This document shows positions 16,231 through 24,043 of a stretch of DNA of 64,000 nucleotides, in pieces; within the stretch, counting starts at the first letter, position 1, and each line of letters starts with the position of its first letter. Source of the DNA: a virus; the IMG/VR virus record IMGVR_UViG_3300045971_000356, positions 62,001 through 126,000 of that record; one strand, written 5' to 3'. The translations under genes were made by a program, and so were the position numbers. The notes under the pieces are model-generated. The model saw only the letters and a list, made by a program, of their open reading frames with translations, searched no databases and had not been told where the DNA came from.

Positions 16231-16415
16231 TGAACACAGTTTTAGTTTGGATTTTGGTTTCTATCGGTGGGTATAACACCAACACTATCACATATTCGCC
16301 GCCGATGGCAGATTTGGAATCTTGCCAACGCATGCAAAAATCTATCAATGATTTGTATCCAGGTGGCCAACCACGGGCGCGGGTGCAGTGCATCCAAGTT
16401 AAGGTTTTGAAATGA
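16227..16415 (+). CDS. Small exported-type protein
   Basis: 62 residues. Hydrophobic start (NTVLVWILVSIGGY), then TYSPPMADLESCQRM and ARVQCIQVKVLK with two cysteines. Paralogue of the reverse-strand protein at 10625-10786. Likely periplasmic or membrane-anchored. ATGA coupling on both sides. Confidence 0.55.
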   Translation: MMNTVLVWILVSIGGYNTNTITYSPPMADLESCQRMQKSINDLYPGGQPRARVQCIQVKVLK

Positions 16416-16585
16416 AAAAAGTTGTGTACAAAAATCTCACACTTGCCAAAGGCTCCAAAGCACTTGAGCTCTGGGAAGACTGGCAGCGTGACACCAAAGA
16501 TCGCAATGCTGCACAAAAGAAATTGGACCAGCATATGAAAGATGTTGAGAACCGTTACCGCGAATTGCTGGAGAAAGCAAAATGA
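16412..16585 (+). CDS. Hypothetical helical protein
   Basis: 57 residues, highly charged and helical (SKALELWEDWQRDTKDRNAA, then DVENRYRELLEKAK). Overlaps its neighbours by ATGA at both ends. Confidence 0.5.
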   Translation: MKKVVYKNLTLAKGSKALELWEDWQRDTKDRNAAQKKLDQHMKDVENRYRELLEKAK

Positions 16586-16827
16586 ACGAACGAATTAAAG
16601 AACTTATTGAGCAAGCAACTACTAAAGAAGATTTTTATCCTGCTGGGTGCAATGGCTATCCTGAATATCGCATCTATTTTGACAAGGAAAAGTTCGCCGA
16701 GCTTATTATCAAGGAATGTCTTGATATGGCCATCAACATTGTTATGGAAAACAACTGCAAGGAAATTTTTACAAGTAGGACCCAGATTCAGTGGCCTATA
16801 GAAGAACATTTTGGAGTTGAAGAATGA
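16582..16827 (+). CDS. MNERI-family small protein 2
   Basis: 81 residues: MNERIKELIEQATTKE, KFAELIIKECLDMA, EEHFGVEE. Closest in layout to the copies at 16824 and 20336. ATGA overlaps suggest duplication in place within the operon. Confidence 0.65.
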   Translation: MNERIKELIEQATTKEDFYPAGCNGYPEYRIYFDKEKFAELIIKECLDMAINIVMENNCKEIFTSRTQIQWPIEEHFGVEE

Positions 16828-17087
16828 ACGAACGAATTCTAAAACTTTGCCTACAAGCCGCAGATGGCACTGTTGACCCAAATAGCCCGTTTACACCGGA
16901 AGAGGTTATCAACCTCCAAGTAAAGCTGGCCGAACTGATTGTGCGGGAATGTTTGCGTATTGTGGAAAGCAACATTCATGGTCCTGCTGGACCACATGAT
17001 TACAGTTACACAGATGAAAATTATGCCGCAGATGAACGAGCTGAAACCATTTACAATGAAGTTGGCGACTATTTCGGAGTGAAATGA
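16824..17087 (+). CDS. MNERI-family small protein 3
   Basis: 87 residues: MNERILKLCLQAADG, KLAELIVRECLRIVES, ends GDYFGVK. It has a longer middle, rich in Tyr/Asp/Glu. Confidence 0.65.
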   Translation: MNERILKLCLQAADGTVDPNSPFTPEEVINLQVKLAELIVRECLRIVESNIHGPAGPHDYSYTDENYAADERAETIYNEVGDYFGVK

Positions 17088-17203
17088 TGTTACTAAAATT
17101 GTTACTATATGTAATTGCAGCGGTTGCATACTTGACTATTCCGCCAGCTCTTGCTATACTTGCGGAGAAGATTTTTTACCCTAAAAAGGATTATCATGGT
17201 TGA
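17084..17203 (+). CDS. Small single-pass membrane protein
   Basis: 39 residues; LLKLLLYVIAAVAYLTIPPA is a transmembrane segment followed by a short basic tail. ATGA coupling upstream; overlaps the next gene by 8 bases. Confidence 0.45.
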   Translation: MMLLKLLLYVIAAVAYLTIPPALAILAEKIFYPKKDYHG

Positions 17204-17426
17204 ATGTAAACACTGCAAATTTTGTGACACCAAATGGGCCAACGACGGCTATGGCTTCTGTAAAATCCGATTTCCAAATTGGATGATTCAAAGCTCTAAC
17301 TCAATGTTTGGCACAGACAAAATGGTCTGTATCAAACCAGATTGTGACGATGGTTGCGACATTGGGCAACTGTTAGCACCAGGTGAAACAGCAGATTTTC
17401 CTCCAACAGTAGCAGGATATTTGTAA
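17196..17426 (+). CDS. Cysteine-rich small protein
   Basis: 76 residues. CKHCKFC at 4-10, then C27, and C47, C52, C56 (CIKPDCDDGCDIG), a likely metal-binding fold. AAAAGGA site. Confidence 0.5.
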   Translation: MVECKHCKFCDTKWANDGYGFCKIRFPNWMIQSSNSMFGTDKMVCIKPDCDDGCDIGQLLAPGETADFPPTVAGYL

Positions 17427-17427
17427 C

Positions 17428-17643
17428 ATGGCACACGAAGCAGGTAAAGGCAGTAAGCCACGCAAAGGCGCAGATCTCGAAGCGTATGCGCAAGGCTGGG
17501 AACGGGTTTTTGGCTCACATAGCAAAGACGCAAACGCACACAAAAAGCACACTTGCCCTTACCGCGAAGCAGTCAACGGAGATTTCAAAACTCTTTGTGA
17601 CTGTGACCACGACGCCACCCACCAATGCAAAATGGACATTTAA
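17428..17643 (+). CDS. Hypothetical Cys/His protein
   Basis: 71 residues. A basic Gly-rich start (GKGSKPRKGADLEAYAQGWE) followed by HTCPYREAV and LCDCDHDATHQC, possibly one zinc site. The GS-KPRKGAD start recurs in many phage small proteins as I recall, function unknown. Confidence 0.5.
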   Translation: MAHEAGKGSKPRKGADLEAYAQGWERVFGSHSKDANAHKKHTCPYREAVNGDFKTLCDCDHDATHQCKMDI

Positions 17644-17663
17644 CAAGTAACCTAAGGTAGTTC

Positions 17664-17810
17664 ATGTTTTATTTTACGCCAAAAAATCCAGCCCCCAGCA
17701 TTGCTGAACTTGCCGCTGCTACTCAACGTGCGGCACAAAATCATGCTGAACTCATGCGAAAAATTGGTAATTATCAGCCGCGGTTTTCTCAACCTGGGCG
17801 GGCAAAATAA
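17664..17810 (+). CDS. Hypothetical 48-residue protein
   Basis: MFYFTPKNPAPSIAELAAAT then a helical AQNHAELMRKIGNY and a basic tail. CTAAGG site; TAATG coupling to the next gene. Confidence 0.45.
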   Translation: MFYFTPKNPAPSIAELAAATQRAAQNHAELMRKIGNYQPRFSQPGRAK

Positions 17811-18043
17811 TGCGTAAATGTAAAATTCCACAAGGTCGTGGTATGCTGTCGTCATATGAACGCACGGCAGACAAATTGCTGAAGGGTATCCCGAAGCCAG
17901 AGACTATTGGCTTCTTTTACGAAGGTCACTTTTTAACAGGTGTGGCATCGTCACACAAAACAAAGCAAGCATGTGTTTGGCGTCTATTTTGGCGCTTGAA
18001 ATATAACCACGATGTTAAATCGTTTACAAGGAACTTAAAATGA
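17810..18043 (+). CDS. Hypothetical protein
   Basis: 77 basic residues (MRKCKIPQGRGMLSSYER, later VWRLFWRLKYNHD). TAATG and ATGA couplings. No motif recognised. Confidence 0.5.
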   Translation: MRKCKIPQGRGMLSSYERTADKLLKGIPKPETIGFFYEGHFLTGVASSHKTKQACVWRLFWRLKYNHDVKSFTRNLK

Positions 18044-18426
18044 AAAAGTCAAAATTGATTGAAATGCTGAATGCAATCCCGGGTAATCCAGACATCAAAC
18101 TCTGGAACGGCATGGTTGGCGATTGGATGGAAATTGATCCAAAGTTGATTGAACAAGTTCTTGTGAAACAAACACTCGAGCACTGGTTGGAAATGTGCCG
18201 TTATCAAGACCGGCGCGATAAGAAAGATCCAGATTATCAGATGCCACCCGAGGAAATTGCTGAATTGACAAAACGTTACTCCAAGTTGCATCAGTGGGAA
18301 ATGAATCCATTTGTAACATTGGAAGATGTGGAAAATAAACGTTACCGGGCCAAGAATGTTTTGATCATGCAGGCTAAATCTCGTGGGGTAAAAACATTTG
18401 ATCGCATGGGTGATATCTCTTACTAA
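18040..18426 (+). CDS. Hypothetical conserved protein
   Basis: 128 residues. MKKSKLIEMLNAIPGNPDIKLWNG is a start I have seen in other phage proteins without assigned function; the middle is helical (HWLEMCRYQDRRDKKD). Cytoplasmic. Confidence 0.55.
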   Translation: MKKSKLIEMLNAIPGNPDIKLWNGMVGDWMEIDPKLIEQVLVKQTLEHWLEMCRYQDRRDKKDPDYQMPPEEIAELTKRYSKLHQWEMNPFVTLEDVENKRYRAKNVLIMQAKSRGVKTFDRMGDISY

Positions 18427-18436
18427 GGAACTTGAA

Positions 18437-18850
18437 ATGAAAACACTTAAACAACGCATTGTGACTCTTCTCAAGGTTGAGTTTATTTTAGCTGCAACCG
18501 TAGTAGCAGCAATTGCCGGATGCTCGGATGCTGATGTTGCGTCACGTAACCTGTCCAAAGCGGCTGACCAGTTTGAAGTCAATCGGAGGATTGTATTCTA
18601 CAATGGCATCACAAACGATTACATTTTGACAATTGAAGGTCTTTGTTCACTGGGTAACAATGACAAATCCAAACAAATTACTGTTACGTGCAAGACTGGT
18701 GCAAGCTCATTCAAGAAACACTTTCTCGGATTGTCTGACAATGTGACATTCTTCGCGGAACAACTTGAACCAATGCCTGTGTCCGTTTATCGGTATCGCG
18801 TGATTTTCAAACCGGCAACCATTGTTCCTGACATTGAGGCGAAACTGTGA
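18437..18850 (+). CDS. Beta-sandwich phage lipoprotein
   Basis: 137 residues from ATG 18437. N-terminal signal with lipobox AIAGC, then SDADVASRNLSKAADQFEV, RRIVFYNGITNDYILTIEG and KKHFLGLSDNVTFFAEQLEP. From memory this matches a lipoprotein family common in phages of actinobacteria and others, often labelled beta-sandwich lipoprotein. It would sit in the cell envelope; superinfection control is one suggested role (uncertain). Confidence 0.65.
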   Translation: MKTLKQRIVTLLKVEFILAATVVAAIAGCSDADVASRNLSKAADQFEVNRRIVFYNGITNDYILTIEGLCSLGNNDKSKQITVTCKTGASSFKKHFLGLSDNVTFFAEQLEPMPVSVYRYRVIFKPATIVPDIEAKL

Positions 18851-19047
18851 ATGATGTAACAGGAAAAGAATTAGCAGTCGGCGATAAGATTGTGCTTATC
18901 CCACAGAACGGATATACAATGTCACTATCAATGGGCATCATTACTGGATTCACACCAAAGAAGGTGCAAATCAAATTAACAAATAAATGTTGGGATTATT
19001 CGGCAGATGAATGTCTCAAATTTCCTGAACAAGTAGCAAAGGTTTAA
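18847..19047 (+). CDS. Hypothetical protein, GTG start
   Basis: 66 residues beginning at a GTG that overlaps the previous stop (GTGA). GKELAVGDKIVLIPQNGYT and GIITGFTPKKVQIKL read as a small SH3/KOW-like barrel. Confidence 0.5.
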   Translation: MNDVTGKELAVGDKIVLIPQNGYTMSLSMGIITGFTPKKVQIKLTNKCWDYSADECLKFPEQVAKV

Positions 19048-19048
19048 A

Positions 19049-19264
19049 ATGTTTGAAATCACAATGCATCTGCCAGATGGTACAGCTAAGGTTGTCGCTG
19101 TAAATGCAGTTCCACAGCGAGGTGATTATTGCTATGTCCCAGATGATAAAACATTCTTTCCGCATGATGCTATGTACCGGGTAATGGGAGTTGAGCATCA
19201 AATTGGAACTTGGGATGGTTCTAGGCGATCATCATTGATTGTAGTTTATTTGGAGTTAAAATGA
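19049..19264 (+). CDS. Hypothetical protein
   Basis: 71 residues (MFEITMHLPDGTAKVVAVNA, GDYCYVPDDKTFFPHDAMYR), all-beta in appearance. ATGA coupling to pnuC. Confidence 0.5.
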   Translation: MFEITMHLPDGTAKVVAVNAVPQRGDYCYVPDDKTFFPHDAMYRVMGVEHQIGTWDGSRRSSLIVVYLELK

Positions 19265-19839
19265 CTTGGTTTACTTGGTCACCGCTCGAACTTTGGGCAA
19301 ACATCTTCACTATCGCTTGCATCGTGCTCGCAGGACGAAATTCCATTCACACTTGGTGGACTGGACTAGTCGGCTGTGTGCTTTTTATATTCCTGTTTTG
19401 CAATGTGCAACTGTATGCTGATGCGACACTACAAATATTCTTCTTTGCCACTGGGGTTATTGGCTGGATTGCTTGGAGAAACAAGAAAGAAGTAAAAGAA
19501 CTACCTATTGGAGTAGCGAATAAAGAATATATGGTTGTCGCGGTAGGAACAGCCGTAGCAGTCGCTCTGGCATACGGTTGGTTGCTACATACCTTCACAA
19601 ATGCTTATGCGCCCTGGATCGATTCTACTGTATTGGCGTTCTCTGTAGTCGCACAATTGCTACTAATGAGCCGAAGTATTCAAACTTGGAAAGTTTGGCT
19701 GATTGTGAACACTCTATCCGTCCCACTGTTCTGGAGTCGTGAACTATACCTGACATCTGTGCTATATGGATTCTTTTGGGTCAATGCAGCAGTGTCATAT
19801 TTCAACTGGAAGAAACTAATGGAGAAGCAAAATGCTTAA
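19261..19839 (+). CDS. pnuC: PnuC-family nicotinamide riboside transporter
   Basis: 192 residues with six to seven hydrophobic segments. Family landmarks: HTWWTGLVGCVLFIFLF, the LYAD motif (VQLYADATLQ), GVIGWIAW and FFWVNAAVSYFNWKK. PnuC imports nicotinamide riboside by facilitated diffusion across the inner membrane. With the NadR-like enzyme at 24044 it would form an NR to NMN to NAD+ route. ATGA coupled to the gene before it. Confidence 0.85.
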   Translation: MTWFTWSPLELWANIFTIACIVLAGRNSIHTWWTGLVGCVLFIFLFCNVQLYADATLQIFFFATGVIGWIAWRNKKEVKELPIGVANKEYMVVAVGTAVAVALAYGWLLHTFTNAYAPWIDSTVLAFSVVAQLLLMSRSIQTWKVWLIVNTLSVPLFWSRELYLTSVLYGFFWVNAAVSYFNWKKLMEKQNA

Positions 19840-20029
19840 AAATCGTGTAGAACTAATTGAGCACGACATTCGTAAACTTACGGACAGATGTGGTGCTGCA
19901 TATTTGCAAGCAATCAAATCTGGTGTACCTGATGTTGGTCCAGATTATTTTGTAGATTTAGAGCTCATTGTACACCTTAAAGGGCAACTTGAGATTATCA
20001 AGGATTTAATCAACAAGGGGCACGAATAA
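19832..20029 (+). CDS. Hypothetical helical protein
   Basis: 65 residues, two helices (RVELIEHDIRKLTDRCGAAY; DLELIVHLKGQLEIIKDLIN). Overlaps pnuC by 8 bases and the next gene by TAATG. Confidence 0.5.
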   Translation: MLKNRVELIEHDIRKLTDRCGAAYLQAIKSGVPDVGPDYFVDLELIVHLKGQLEIIKDLINKGHE

Positions 20030-20202
20030 TGTGTGAATCTCTTTTTGGAAATAGGTTTTCAAATTTTGACATCTTTGTAATTGCAATACTAGCTAGTATG
20101 GCAGGTGCTGGTGCGCTTACATTTATTCAAGTAGTTGGACTTGGTGCGGCCGGCGCATTAGTGAGTGTCCTTCTTACTAACATGTTTGCTAGGAAATCAT
20201 GA
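20029..20202 (+). CDS. Small membrane protein
   Basis: 57 residues with two hydrophobic helices (FDIFVIAILASMAGAGALTF and Gly/Ala-rich GAAGALVSVLLT) joined by a short loop. TAATG start, ATGA end. Confidence 0.5.
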   Translation: MCESLFGNRFSNFDIFVIAILASMAGAGALTFIQVVGLGAAGALVSVLLTNMFARKS

Positions 20203-20339
20203 AAAACTTATCTACATATCTTATTGCAGCATTTTTGATTGCACTGATATCAATGTTGGTCTACCTTGAAGTTGATATGTGGCAAGAATGCCGCGCAACT
20301 AACTCTTGGTTTTACTGTATGCGGGTGTTGTCAAAATGA
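20199..20339 (+). CDS. Small single-pass membrane protein
   Basis: 46 residues: STYLIAAFLIALISMLVYLE spans the membrane, then a Cys/Trp-rich outside part (MWQECRATNSWFYCMR) with two cysteines that could pair. Confidence 0.5.
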   Translation: MKNLSTYLIAAFLIALISMLVYLEVDMWQECRATNSWFYCMRVLSK

Positions 20340-20554
20340 ACGAACGAATTAAAGAACTTGCTGAGCAAGCCGGTTTTGATGTCTATAGTTGGAATGAAAA
20401 TGAATTGGAAAAGTTTGCGAATTTGATTGTTGCCGACTGTATTGAAATTGTACAACCTTGTAAGTGTGGGTGCAATGAAGGCGGTAACCAAATCAGTGTT
20501 ACTTTAGGCACCACAGTAGAAATGATTAAAGAACATTTTGGAGTTGAAAAATGA
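20336..20554 (+). CDS. MNERI-family small protein 4
   Basis: 72 residues: MNERIKELAEQAGFDVY, KFANLIVADCIEIV, ends KEHFGVEK. An extra CKCGCNEGG loop could bind metal. ATGA overlaps on both sides. Confidence 0.65.
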   Translation: MNERIKELAEQAGFDVYSWNENELEKFANLIVADCIEIVQPCKCGCNEGGNQISVTLGTTVEMIKEHFGVEK

Positions 20555-20763
20555 ACGAACAAATTGCTAAATTAGCATCACAGGCAGGATTTGATGTCGG
20601 AATGCACGACGGAATGATACTTGGCAACTTTTCTGATATGCATAAATGTCAGAAACTTGCAGAGTTGATTATCAATGAATGTATTTCTACTTGTGCTACG
20701 GATAAGTTAGGAAAAACTGCGTCGGCTGAAGATTTAATCAAAGAACACTTTGGAGTAAAATAA
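20551..20763 (+). CDS. MNERI-family small protein 5
   Basis: 70 residues: MNEQIAKLASQAGFDVG, KLAELIINECISTC, EHFGVK. Tandem neighbour of copy 4. Confidence 0.65.
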   Translation: MNEQIAKLASQAGFDVGMHDGMILGNFSDMHKCQKLAELIINECISTCATDKLGKTASAEDLIKEHFGVK

Positions 20764-20957
20764 TGTTAGGAATGTCAGCATACCAACTTGATCTAATGTT
20801 TGAGTACATTGAATGTAAAAGCGAGCGATTTCCTACGCCAGGCACCTATAAAAGAATATCGGAAATCAGAAAAACACTGCTTGACGAGGCACGAGCGTCA
20901 GAAGAAAATCGTCAGCGAATTGTTAAGAGTCTGAAGCATCTTGGCAAGCCAGAATAG
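20763..20957 (+). CDS. Hypothetical protein
   Basis: 64 residues, helical and basic (YKRISEIRKTLLDEARASEE). TAATG start; last gene of the operon. Confidence 0.5.
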   Translation: MLGMSAYQLDLMFEYIECKSERFPTPGTYKRISEIRKTLLDEARASEENRQRIVKSLKHLGKPE

Positions 20958-20986
20958 TTTACACATAATCTAAATTGTGTTACACT
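20958..20986 (+). promoter_or_regulatory. sigma70-type promoter
   Basis: TTTACA, 17 bases, TACACT, 18 bases before the start of the next operon. Confidence 0.55.
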
Positions 20987-21003
20987 GTGTTAAAGGAAAT
21001 TAA

Positions 21004-21192
21004 ATGAGCGAATATACTTGTCCAGAATGTGGCAGCACTGAAGTTACACTTACACACGAACAATCGTTCATGGCAAACTCGGGTGAGCATTATTGCCACT
21101 CTGTAAAAATTCAAGACTCGGATTCACAAGCACGGTGTATTGATTGTGGTTGGACTGGCATACATGAACAGCTTGTAGGTTATAAAAAATGA
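21004..21192 (+). CDS. Zinc-ribbon protein
   Basis: 62 residues. Two zinc knuckles, CPEC (6-9) and CIDCGWTG near residue 41, make a zinc ribbon, typical of small nucleic-acid or protein adaptors. AAAGGAAAT site; ATGA end. Confidence 0.6.
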   Translation: MSEYTCPECGSTEVTLTHEQSFMANSGEHYCHSVKIQDSDSQARCIDCGWTGIHEQLVGYKK

Positions 21193-21530
21193 GTACATAT
21201 ACCCCAGACGAATGGGTGCTGGTAGAATTTGACTCTCCTGCGCACGGCAAAATTACTAAAGTATTAGCATCTTGGTACGGTGGTTACTTAGGATCTGATT
21301 CTTGGAAGTTGTCATCTGGTGTAAACAAGATTACCAAGACAAAAGCAGGATATGAATTCTTAAATGATTCTGGGTCAGTTTACTTCTGTTACATAAATGG
21401 GTATGGCATGTCAGGTTACACGAGTTCAATTTACAACAATTTTGTCAAACAAATTAAAGAATTAAATGACGGATCAACTATCCGAATCTTGGATGAAGAT
21501 AAAGTTGAAGAAGCGGTACTGATAGTATGA
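21189..21530 (+). CDS. Hypothetical protein
   Basis: 113 residues, beta-rich (DEWVLVEFDSPAHGKITKVL, LASWYGGYLGSDSWKLSSGV) with WYGG and repeated Gly-Tyr motifs. The same EWVLV..YK-x-LASWYGGY arrangement occurs in other phage proteins as I recall; function unknown. Confidence 0.5.
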   Translation: MSTYTPDEWVLVEFDSPAHGKITKVLASWYGGYLGSDSWKLSSGVNKITKTKAGYEFLNDSGSVYFCYINGYGMSGYTSSIYNNFVKQIKELNDGSTIRILDEDKVEEAVLIV

Positions 21531-21718
21531 ACACACGGCTTAATGAATTAAAAGAGATTTCGGAGAATATAAAACTGATTAGAGCGTTAACTGATGAAGA
21601 ACAGTACCAATGGTACTTGCGAATTAAAGAATCGTTGCCTGACCTTAAATTATTATTTTCTATAGAAGATATTGAACTTGCTATTGCTGATTATGAGCAA
21701 AGGCATAACGTAATATGA
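21527..21718 (+). CDS. MNERI-family-like small protein
   Basis: 63 residues: MNTRLNELKEISENIKL starts like the family member at 21924 but lacks the AELI and FGV elements; helical. Confidence 0.45.
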   Translation: MNTRLNELKEISENIKLIRALTDEEQYQWYLRIKESLPDLKLLFSIEDIELAIADYEQRHNVI

Positions 21719-21927
21719 AAATTACGGAAATTACTTCACGTGCAGGCAAACAGATAAAGAAACTACAAAGGTTATATTCATCGTATATATTTAATCCGTT
21801 AGCATATTCTACATTGTATAAGGCACTTATTGCTGCAATGAATACTAACGATGTAGACGTTAAAAGAGAAGCAGAAATATTAACAGAAAAATTGCATATT
21901 GAAATATTGGAAGCATTGAAGAAATGA
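21715..21927 (+). CDS. Hypothetical helical protein
   Basis: 70 residues starting MKITEITSRAGKQIKK. The first residues resemble the tag family of the 57-64 kb module but without an [LI]-x-E site at residue 9. ATGA on both ends. Confidence 0.45.
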   Translation: MKITEITSRAGKQIKKLQRLYSSYIFNPLAYSTLYKALIAAMNTNDVDVKREAEILTEKLHIEILEALKK

Positions 21928-22148
21928 ACACACGACTTAGAGAACTATCAATTTACGCGGGCTATTTACCGCATTACTCAACAAAAGCTGATCGCATGGA
22001 AAAATTTGACGAAGATACTTATGCTGAGTTGATTATTCAAGAAGTTTTGAGGGTAATAGAAGCGGCAGAACCCGGTGTCACTGGATTGCCAATGGATGCG
22101 GCGTTGCGCCAAGTCCGTAAGAACATTATCGATTATTTTGGAGAGTAA
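21924..22148 (+). CDS. MNERI-family small protein 6
   Basis: 74 residues: MNTRLRELSIYAGYL, TYAELIIQEVLRVIEA, ends IIDYFGE. The central Cys of other copies is replaced by Val. Confidence 0.6.
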   Translation: MNTRLRELSIYAGYLPHYSTKADRMEKFDEDTYAELIIQEVLRVIEAAEPGVTGLPMDAALRQVRKNIIDYFGE

Positions 22149-22150
22149 TC

Positions 22151-22381
22151 TTGGACGGTAAACTTTTGCCATGTCCGATGTGCGGCTCCCCCGCTAAGTT
22201 GGATTCAACTGGAGTTGTAGAATGCTACAGTAAAGATTGGCAAACATTGTACATCGAATGCTCTAAAGAAAAAGATGAGCAATGTGGGATGGAATTATCA
22301 TTAAATGCCGATTTTTGGTACTCAAGAAATGCTCAAGCAATACTTATTGAGGCATGGAATAAATTGGAAAGAAAAGAATGA
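22151..22381 (+). CDS. Lar-like restriction alleviation protein
   Basis: 76 residues from a TTG start preceded by GGAGAG. LLPCPMCGSPAKL, an ECS...CGMEL second knuckle and the terminal EAWNKLERK match the Lar family: two zinc knuckles and a WN near the end. Lac/Rac Lar modulates type I restriction; many phage members only share the fold. It directly precedes a DNA methyltransferase, consistent with an anti-restriction pair. Confidence 0.6.
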   Translation: MDGKLLPCPMCGSPAKLDSTGVVECYSKDWQTLYIECSKEKDEQCGMELSLNADFWYSRNAQAILIEAWNKLERKE

Positions 22382-23175
22382 ACAAAATTCACAATTTAGA
22401 TTGCCTTGAATCAAATAAACATATTACCCCGAAAAGTGTTGATCTTTTCTTTGTTGACCCACCATACTTTACAACCGGAATTGACTGGGATAACCAGTGG
22501 AAGACAGATGCAGAATATTATGAGTGGTGTAGGAAGTGGATCAAGAATATGTTTGGCCAACTGTCTGATACTGGGTCAGCGTATGTGTGTTGCCAGTGGC
22601 TCCACTCTGGAAAATACCAAGAACTACTCAGTGAAGCCGGATTTAATATATTAAACAGAATTACTTGGAAGCGAGATAAAGGTCGTGGGAGTTCCGTAAA
22701 TTGGAAACAAATGCACGAAGATATTTGGTTTGTGTCTAAAAGTAAAACATACACCTTTAATGTTGATGATGTAAAAGTTATCAAGAAGGTTATTGCACCA
22801 TATAAAGATGAAAACGGTAATGCAAAAGATTGGTGGGTTGATCCAGAGACAGGTGATAAAGTAAGGTTAACTCACCCTGGTAATCTTTGGGATTCGTTTT
22901 GCATCCCATTTTGGAGCAGTAAAGAGGTTCGGAGTTATGCTAAGACTAAACGAACACCAGAAAATATTTTTCAAAAGCATAGCACACAGAAACCAAAAGA
23001 TCTCGTAAAGACTTGCATCCAAGCAAGTTCAAATGTTGGCGATTTGGTTGTTGATTACTTTGGTGGATCTGGAACAACTCTTATCGCTTGCAAAGAGTTG
23101 GGCAGAAAGTGTATAATTTTTGAAACAAATAAAGAGTACTGTGATATAACTAAGACACGAATGGAGAAAGAATGA
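22378..23175 (+). CDS. DNA methyltransferase (N6-adenine/N4-cytosine, beta class)
   Basis: 265 residues. The catalytic motif DPPY (27-30) comes first and the SAM-binding DYFGGSGTT (226-234) comes last, the beta-class order. HSTQKPKDLV before the SAM motif is typical of this family. It would methylate phage or host DNA to block restriction; target sequence cannot be told. A long DNA-recognition region sits between. ATGA overlaps on both sides. Confidence 0.85.
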   Translation: MNKIHNLDCLESNKHITPKSVDLFFVDPPYFTTGIDWDNQWKTDAEYYEWCRKWIKNMFGQLSDTGSAYVCCQWLHSGKYQELLSEAGFNILNRITWKRDKGRGSSVNWKQMHEDIWFVSKSKTYTFNVDDVKVIKKVIAPYKDENGNAKDWWVDPETGDKVRLTHPGNLWDSFCIPFWSSKEVRSYAKTKRTPENIFQKHSTQKPKDLVKTCIQASSNVGDLVVDYFGGSGTTLIACKELGRKCIIFETNKEYCDITKTRMEKE

Positions 23176-23348
23176 ACGACGATTTAAAGAAAGATATTAG
23201 AATTGAACAATAATGTGACGGTTGGACAGTGCTAATAGATAATAAACGGTTCAGCTGGGATCACAACGATGAAGACATGGGAACCGATGGCATCAAAAAA
23301 CTGTTGAAATATCTTGGGCATAAAGTCACAGTTGAGGAGTGTTACTAA
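23172..23348 (+). pseudogene. Small gene interrupted by an in-frame TAA
   Basis: An ATG overlapping the methyltransferase stop opens a frame (NDDLKKDIRIEQ) that hits TAA at 23211-23213. The same frame then continues CDGWTVLIDNKRFSWDHNDE to a stop overlapping the next ATG (TAATG). Position and overlaps at both ends argue for one 58-codon gene with a single nonsense codon. Readthrough or a sequencing error are alternatives. No start codon with a good site lies after the TAA. Confidence 0.6.
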
Positions 23349-23560
23349 TGAACGATCCAATCCGCGAAGCATTTGAGAGAATCACTGCACAAAATTTTGA
23401 TATTCGTAGAGTAGATCCTCTTAAAAGAAATGACAAGGGCGAATATATTATGGCAGTGTTAGAAGATCACTGGCAGACATTCCAAGAAGGTTGGGAAGCG
23501 GCAACTGAATCAGCAGTTAAAGTTTTAGACGCACTTGATAAGGTGAACAATAATGGATGA
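23348..23560 (+). CDS. Hypothetical protein
   Basis: 70 residues (MNDPIREAFERITAQNFDIR, then HWQTFQEGWEAATESAVKVL). The WQTFQEGWEAA helix is common in phage small proteins. TAATG start, 8-base overlap with the next gene. Confidence 0.5.
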   Translation: MNDPIREAFERITAQNFDIRRVDPLKRNDKGEYIMAVLEDHWQTFQEGWEAATESAVKVLDALDKVNNNG

Positions 23561-24008
23561 ACAAGATTTAGTTTACCGGCTGCGCAAACGAGCAGAGATT
23601 CGGAGGCAGATTTCTTCACGGAAGTCTGTACAAGAAGGCAAACCCGACAGAATTTCTGATCTCCTTGAAGAAGCGGCAGCAGAGATTCTTCGGTTAAAGA
23701 CAGTTCTAAACTTGAACTATAGTCCTTATGTACTTGAGGATAAGTTTAAATCTGCTCAAGAATGGGCAAACAGTTTAACTAAAGAACAGGCCATTGCGTT
23801 TGTTGATAAAATTACTGGTGGTTGGGTAGATCTTGAACCAGAACTTTGGCAAGAAATTATTGCTACGACTAAAGATGTATGGCCACTTGAATCCGGGCAT
23901 GGTACGCATTGCCACAATCATGTTTATCAAGTTGGCAAAAACCTATATGATCTGACTTATGAGCATAGTAGTGACACGCCAATCGACATCAAATTTAAGA
24001 GGGTGTGA
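23553..24008 (+). CDS. Hypothetical protein
   Basis: 151 residues. Helical N-terminus (LVYRLRKRAEIRRQI, LLEEAAAEILRLKTVL) typical of phage ead/Ea22-like small proteins, followed by an unrelated C-terminal half containing GHGTHCHNHVYQVG, a His cluster that might bind metal. Confidence 0.5.
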   Translation: MDEQDLVYRLRKRAEIRRQISSRKSVQEGKPDRISDLLEEAAAEILRLKTVLNLNYSPYVLEDKFKSAQEWANSLTKEQAIAFVDKITGGWVDLEPELWQEIIATTKDVWPLESGHGTHCHNHVYQVGKNLYDLTYEHSSDTPIDIKFKRV

Positions 24009-24043
24009 GTACATATACCTAAACAATTTGAACCCAAGAAAGA

